A stretch of 64,000 bases of DNA, taken from NCBI GenBank assembly GCA_010909165.1, contig MU008168.1, positions 1,054,001 through 1,118,000 on the forward strand, written 5' to 3'. This document shows, piece after piece, positions 58,744 through 64,000 of this stretch; within the stretch, counting starts at the first letter, position 1, and the number at the start of each line of letters is the position of its first letter. Below the pieces are notes generated by a model. It was not told the origin of the DNA. It worked only from the letters and a program-made list of their open reading frames with translations, and ran no database searches. A program made the position numbers and the translations under genes. Source of the DNA: Anthoceros angustus (lineage: Eukaryota; Streptophyta; Anthocerotopsida; Anthocerotales; Anthocerotaceae).

Positions 58744-61391
58744 TCACGGCCGACCCTGACAACTGCAAGAACCAGCAGCGAATCGATGCACACGGTACCC
58801 ATCCCTTACAACAATGTCTCTCTGTTCAAGCCTTGACATTATCTCCGTGGAACTGTGGCAGTCACTGCACATGCGTAGATTCTTAGTCACCACCAGAGGT
58901 GTGCCACTCGGCATGTTCAAGAGACCATAGGCCAAAGCTAACTTCTCAGCATGCCCACAAAGCGAATCCTCCTTTTCCTTCTCAGACAGTGGCTTCAACA
59001 CCAACTTTGTCTGTGGTATATGGCCCCCTTCCTGCTTCAGACGTGCATTCGTGGTCTCTACCTTGAGCGCAATATCCTCTCTTCTTTCTCCCACCGCAAA
59101 TGTATGCACCTGCTTATTCACCTCAATGGTCACCACTGCAGGTTTCTTGTTAGCTCCTGCCACCATTCTCTGTGTTTCAACCCTGTCTACATCGCTCCAC
59201 CTACCTGCATCTGCGTAGGCATTGGCCATGAGCGCGTATGCGGGCGCATCCTGGGGGTCCAGCCTAACAATGCTTTCAAAACACCAGATCGCCCTCTCTA
59301 TATCCCCATGACTTTTGCAGGCATTCAACAAACACCTTAAGCACACAAGATTACTTTGGCCCTCGCATTGAGCATCTTCTCTGCTTCATCTAAATGGCCT
59401 GCACGTCCAAGCAGATCAATCATGCAAATGTAGTGCTCAATAGTAGGTTTGATGCCGTGCTGTTCAGCCATGGGATCAAAGTGCTTACAACCCTCGTGGA
59501 CCAGTCCCCCGTGACTGCATGCTACCAAAAGGCAAGTAAAAGTAGCATCATTAGGCTGAATACCGGCAACTAACATCTCCTCAAAACAAGCTAGTGCTTT
59601 GTGACCTTCATCACAAGTACCATAACCCGATATGAGGGCCGTCCATGTCACTACATCCTTTGTGTCCATGCTGTCAAAAACCTGCCGGGCAGCGTCCACT
59701 TCACCACATTTTGCATACATGTCCACCAGGCAGGTGCTCAACACTACGTTACCCAGCAGTCCTCGTTCCACAATCTGTGAGTGCAGCTGCCTGCCCTTCT
59801 GTAACGCACCGGTGCTTCCACAGGCCTTCAGAAGGCAAGCAAATGTCAAATCATCAGCCAAAATGAGGCTCGCCTCCTCCATTTGACCATACACAACAAG
59901 CGCCTCTTGGCGGAGTCCTTGCTGAGCATACCCAGATATTAGGGCATTCCCTGTCACCACATCCTTCGTGGCTAAGCTGTCAAACACCTGGCGTGCATTT
60001 TCCAGTTCACCACATTTTGCAAACATGTCCACCAGACAGTTGCCCAACAATGGGTCATCCAGCAGTCCTCTGTCAACAATCAGTGAGTGCAGCTGTTTGC
60101 CCTTCTGTGAGTCACCAGTGCTTCCACAGGCTTCGAGAAGGCAAGCAAAAGTAACATAGTTAGCCAAAATCAGCCCCTCCTGCTCCGTTTGTCCATACAG
60201 AACAGTGCCTCATGTCCGAGACCTTGCTCCGCATACCCAGCTATCAGGGCATTCCATGTCACCACATTCTTTGTGTTCATGCTGTCAAAAACCTTGCGAG
60301 CATCTTTCAGTTCACCACATTTTGCATACCCAGATGTAATTTGGTATTTTTGAAAATAAATCAAAACAACCCCGGGGGAACAATCAGCTCGCCACATTTT
60401 GCATACATATCCAGCAAGCAGTTGCCAACGAACAAGTTACTAGGAAGACCACTGTGCAACACATCACGGTGCACTTTTCTGCCAGATTCCAAGTCGGCTG
60501 CAAATGCACAAGCTTGAAGGGCAGCTACAAAGACATGCGCATCCGCCTTCACTCCTGACCTACGCATCTCATGGTACAGTTGTATGGCCTCAGTTGGTTT
60601 CCCATGCTTAGCATATGCAGAGATTATGGAAAACCACATGAACGTATCCATGGCCTCCTGAAGACTACCTGCTCCTGCATACATGCGCAAGATATGGTTC
60701 CCCACGCATGCATCCGACTGGAGCCCAAGTTTGACAGTGAGATCATGAACTCGTCGCCCGACAGCCAGATCCTTCTTAGCTGCACACAGTTTTACCACAG
60801 TGTAAAACAGAGACAGAGAAATGACAGCGTCTGTTTGCGCCAGAGATTCAGGGCTCCGACGGCCTCAGAAAGCTTCCCCTGCTGACATAACGTGCGCACG
60901 GTTACAGCCGTTACGACGCCCTTTCCTGATCCTGGACGCCTGCCAGGTTCAGGCTTATGCGGGGAGCCCGACTCGGAAGGAGTGGCACCATGACCCATCT
61001 GCCTATCCAAGGAAACGAGCTGCTCATCAACCCACGCTGGCTTAAGCATGTTGTTTAACCACAGCACCTCGCCGGACCCCTTACGCCGGATGTGAGGCGA
61101 ACGGGAGCTCTTCTTATCTCGTCTGTTGTCCCACCACATGGTAGGGTCCAGAAAAAATTGTTGCCACAATCGCTCCTGCTCCTGGCGACGACCATCGCCG
61201 GACAGCTCGTCCTGACCCACAGATTTTCTGGAAAACGGAAGCACTGGGCTCCTCACACTGCTGCACCTGAAGGCTTCGTTTGCCAGGGGTTGAGGCTCTG
61301 CAGTGAGGTGAGCGGGAGCTCCTGGTAGAATCTCTGTACACACACCAATTTGTTGGGTCCACACCGAGTCTGGTTGCCTTACTGTTGTCAT
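58744..61391 (-). pseudogene. PPR-DYW protein of the KP/GRP type, with frame breaks
   Basis: PLS-class pentatricopeptide protein for organelle RNA editing. From 61391 it reads MTTVRQPDSVWTQQIGVC; a one-base deletion near 60850 (compared with 36.85 kb) shifts frame. Next come repeats such as GNHILRMYAGAGSLQEAM and AIQLYHEMRRSGVKADAHVF. A short A+T-rich insert near 60330-60385 interrupts MYAKCGEL. A long clean block (60167-59337) holds PLS repeats up to AGIQPNDATFTCLLVACSHG. Another frame shift near 59345 leads to CLLNACKSHGDIERAIWC and the C-terminal domain. There, KKPAVVTIEVNKQVHTFAVG has KP where most editing PPRs have PG. The deaminase signature is intact (CGHAEKLALAYG, KNLRMCSDCHSS) and the end is GRP. 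The KP class is tied to U-to-C editing in hornworts, lycophytes and ferns. Three or four defects suggest a pseudogene, unless they are assembly errors. Confidence 0.85.
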
Positions 61392-61419
61392 AGTTTAAAG
61401 ATTGCTGTCGGACGAGTCT

Positions 61420-62370
61420 AACAACATCCTAGCAGGCTGCTCCTACCTGTGTATGACCACACCACCCTGAAGCAGAGGGCAGACGGTCTTCTACTTTTAC
61501 AGACAAAACTTATGCTTGCAACACCGTATTCATTAGATCTACATATGTAAAGTTTTATCGGAAGCGAAGGGATTACGCGAAGACGCAGATGTTGGCATAG
61601 CCCATACAAAACGTGGCTGGTCCGCTTGAGCGGAATATTTTCTGAAAGTAGGGGTCCCTTAGAAAGCGAATAGTCAGCCACATTAATGATAGGGAAGATT
61701 GAGGAGGAAATGGGGCAATAAGAAAGAGCTCTGAAATTGTGCCGGAAAGTGAATACAAGTGCTTGGGCATGGCTCTTGGGCAGTGTGTGTGTCTGTGCTT
61801 CAAGCAGATATAGATATCCATTGCTGTTGCTAAGACTACTATGAAAAGTGAAGAAGACTACGGATTCTCTCCTACCTAGTTGTTTATCCTCGAGGTTTCT
61901 GTGCTGTGAATGGTTGACCTTACCCCCATCGTATATTATATGACTAACTACTAGAGTCAGGTTCACCTTCTTGGTTGACGGTGACGCGGCATATTTAATG
62001 TGTGACTGGTTGGAAACTGCGTGAAGTTACAAGGGTTGCCTCCATCTCTAGATCCTGTGAGTCCCTCCCTTTACCTACCAGACTTGGAGACACCCTTCTT
62101 AGCCGATAGTCACGCTACATATCTAGTGTGCGGCCGTTGGAAACTCTGTGACCTTCCAATGCTTGGCCACAATTGTAGTCATTGTGAGTCAGTCTCCCCA
62201 CACATGTGATTAGCCATTTTCGCTTGTTGAATCATCGAAGTCACAGAAGCATGAAGCCCTGAGAATGCCATCACCTCTTGTCCTCCTGCTTTTGCCTTGG
62301 GAGAAAGTCTCTGTTAACAATTTCTTCATTCCCGAAAGAGAGGAAAGTTAGTGCAAGCCCTCCATGTCCG
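61420..62370. other. Spacer, nothing recognised
   Basis: A minus-strand frame (61966-61418, 182 codons) covers part of it but shows no domain or signal peptide that I recognise. Confidence 0.35.
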
Positions 62371-62561
62371 GTTTCAGTTTGGACTGGAATTCTTGCGTGT
62401 AAGAAGGTTAGAAGGGCCTCTGTAAGAAGGTTAGAAGGGGTTTCAGTTTGGACTGGAATTCTTGCGTGTAAGAAGGTTAGAAGGGCCTCTGTAAGAAGGT
62501 TAGAAGGGGTTTCAGTTTGGACTGGAATTCTTGCGTGTAAGAAGGTTAGAAGGGCCTCTGG
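62371..62561. repeat. 69-bp tandem repeat, about 2.7 copies
   Basis: GTTTCAGTTTGGACTGGAAT recurs at 62371, 62440 and 62509, an exact 69-bp period (23 codons). Within each unit GTAAGAAGGTTAGAAGG occurs twice. Both strands stay open across the array because the unit is a multiple of three; no start or domain supports coding. Confidence 0.85.
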
Positions 62562-62849
62562 GCCATTAAGGACATGCATCAGGCCCTCTTGGGCTAAATG
62601 AATTTTGAGTTGAATGGAGTCAACTGGTTTGGATTGGATCCTAGACTTCGTTATATTAATCAACGTACACTGGCAAAATACTCATGACTTGCGTATCAAA
62701 AAGGGAGAATCCTTCAATTGCAAAAGACTTGGGATTTGTTTTTGAGAACGAATACTAGAATGCTGCGATTATAAAATACTCAATTGAAGTGATGATGAGT
62801 ATGATAAGTATTTTGGGAGTCATGATAGAGTATTGATAACGTACCATGG

Positions 62850-62890
62850 TGACAATGACCGCACTGACTGCACTGACTGCATTGACTGCA
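62850..62890. repeat. Short CTGACTGCA repeat
   Basis: About four copies of a 9-bp unit (CACTGACTG / CATTGACTG) in tandem. Confidence 0.7.
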
Positions 62891-62949
62891 CTGACTGCAC
62901 ACAACATTTCTCTCTGACAACCTGTCAGACACTTAAGATACATCCATTA

Positions 62950-63460
62950 AGCTCCTTCGCTTAACAAAAATATTTGAGTCAATTCCCCTTTGCATATTTG
63001 TAGCATGAATTTCTCTACCTTGTCGAAGTGGCCACAACTTAGCATATCTATGACTGCCATAATCTCATTTTCTGCATGGCTGCCACATGCGCCCAGATAG
63101 CTAACAGACGTTCATACATTGAGCATGACACCTGCCTTTTCCTCTGCTCATAAAGTGGAAAGGCATTTTCTTGTAGTTATGTTGAGCCATCATGGCAGTA
63201 AGTGCTTTCAATTCTTACAGAACTATCTGGAGCCTTGAGGCACATCGAGTCCCGCAACCACATGACCAGGGAGGGTCTAAGGGAGTGCCTTGACCCTGAG
63301 CTGGCCAGTGAATCTCCTTTAAGCAAGTTCTCCTATGGGCAATCTTTGGGCAACCATATGGTAGTGCTAGTGTTTCAGCATGTCCACTCAAAGCATCTTC
63401 ATCTTCATACAGGCCATTGCAGTCAACCTCCGCTGTCAAAATTAGCTGCTTTGTATTTAT
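62950..63460 (-). pseudogene. Faint PPR-DYW remnant
   Basis: Minus strand near 63420-63350 reads DALSGHAETLALPYG, like the HxE part of a DYW domain. Near 63120-62960 it reads LGACGSHAENEIMAVIDMLS and GHFDKVEKFM, like the last PPR/E1 region. Order is reversed from a normal gene and the rest is unrecognisable, so this is a rearranged relic at best. Confidence 0.35.
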
Positions 63461-64000
63461 CCCATGGCTGCACCCTTCCATCCTCCAACTGCTATTGCAT
63501 ATTCTAGTTGTGACACTCCGTAGCATATGCCTACATACCTCCTCATTTATGAATCCCCTGCTTGTGGCAAGCAGGCAAGAGAGTGCAGCCTCATCAGCCT
63601 CACCACCTTCAAGTTGACTGATGCATCTCTTTCGAGAATATGCAATGCAAAAATAATGTTAGCTCTACAAGACCATTTTTGTCATAACATTGTGTGGTCT
63701 TGTTTCTGATTTGCTCATCCATCTCTCTACCATGGATGGTCCATATCATAAGCAGGACTACACAAAGATCAAAGATCATTCTCCGATAAAGTTGTGATGG
63801 TTCATCATGTGTATCGGTATCGAAGGGCCCCGAATTGTCCAATTGATAGAAATGATTTAAATCTAAATGTATACCAAAAACATAGCGCAGTAGAAGGTTG
63901 AGGCCTGCTCGGATGGAAGTCCTTCAGCGATTCTTTAGCATCTGGAATGGCCATAAATGCCAAGCATGTGTGAGCGGGTATCCATGGTTCTCACAGGCTG
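63461..64000. other. Right edge, nothing recognised
   Basis: No supported gene, RNA or repeat in the last 540 bases. Confidence 0.35.

Noticed and set aside
62278-62601. A repeat-protein gene over the 69-bp array
   Set aside because: Open frames on both strands follow only from the unit length being a multiple of three.

Overview
The window is nuclear DNA of a land plant that makes swimming sperm. Genes carry many short GT-AG introns (typically about 70-160 bp). They encode plant-type housekeeping proteins (SEC24, NUP58, RNA polymerase I largest subunit, a plastid thioredoxin), a nuclear copy of the mitochondrial gene nad7, and organelle RNA-editing PPR proteins. A complete epsilon-tubulin gene implies centrioles or basal bodies, which flowering plants lack. 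A PPR carries KP where editing factors usually have PG, and ends in GRP instead of DYW; that variant is known from hornworts, lycophytes and ferns with U-to-C editing. A hornwort, fern or lycophyte is therefore most likely. The nuclear nad7 leans weakly to a hornwort, where the mitochondrial copy is often broken, but this is inference.

Layout. 1-3.7 kb: 3' part of a SEC24C/D-type COPII coat gene (+). 3.7-5.8 kb: minisatellite and other repeats. 5.8-9.6 kb: kelch-repeat/coiled-coil gene (-). 10.4-13.0 kb: NUP58-type FG nucleoporin (-). 13.4-14.8 kb: intronless nuclear nad7 (-). 15-17.1 kb: dispersed repeats and PPR remnants. 18.0-21.9 kb: plant Roco (LRR-Roc-COR, TORNADO1-like) gene (+), with one frame break and its last codons cut off by a retroelement. 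21.9-32.05 kb: a large LTR retrotransposon derivative with 3.7-5.1 kb LTRs, a tRNA-Asp primer site, a 5-bp target duplication and almost no internal region. 32-35.7 kb: Ty1/copia remnants on the minus strand, partly duplicated in tandem. 36.3-39.8 kb: decayed PPR-DYW gene with an amplified repeat array (+). 39.8-42.4 kb: A+T-rich, repeats only. 42.4-43.9 kb: F-box-like gene with a cysteine-rich repeat (-). 45.7-52.9 kb: RNA polymerase I largest subunit (+). 53.3-53.9 kb: plastid thioredoxin (-). 55.1-58.5 kb: epsilon-tubulin (+). 58.7-61.4 kb: DYW:KP-type PPR with frame breaks (-). 61.4-64 kb: tandem repeats and a faint PPR remnant.

The genes do not form one pathway. The linking threads are the RNA-editing PPR family (at least three related copies), retroelement damage to the Roco gene, and two markers of lineage (epsilon-tubulin and nuclear nad7). 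Exon boundaries were placed by reading splice signals together with remembered family alignments; no search or gene finder was run. Frame breaks in the Roco and PPR genes could be real decay or assembly errors.
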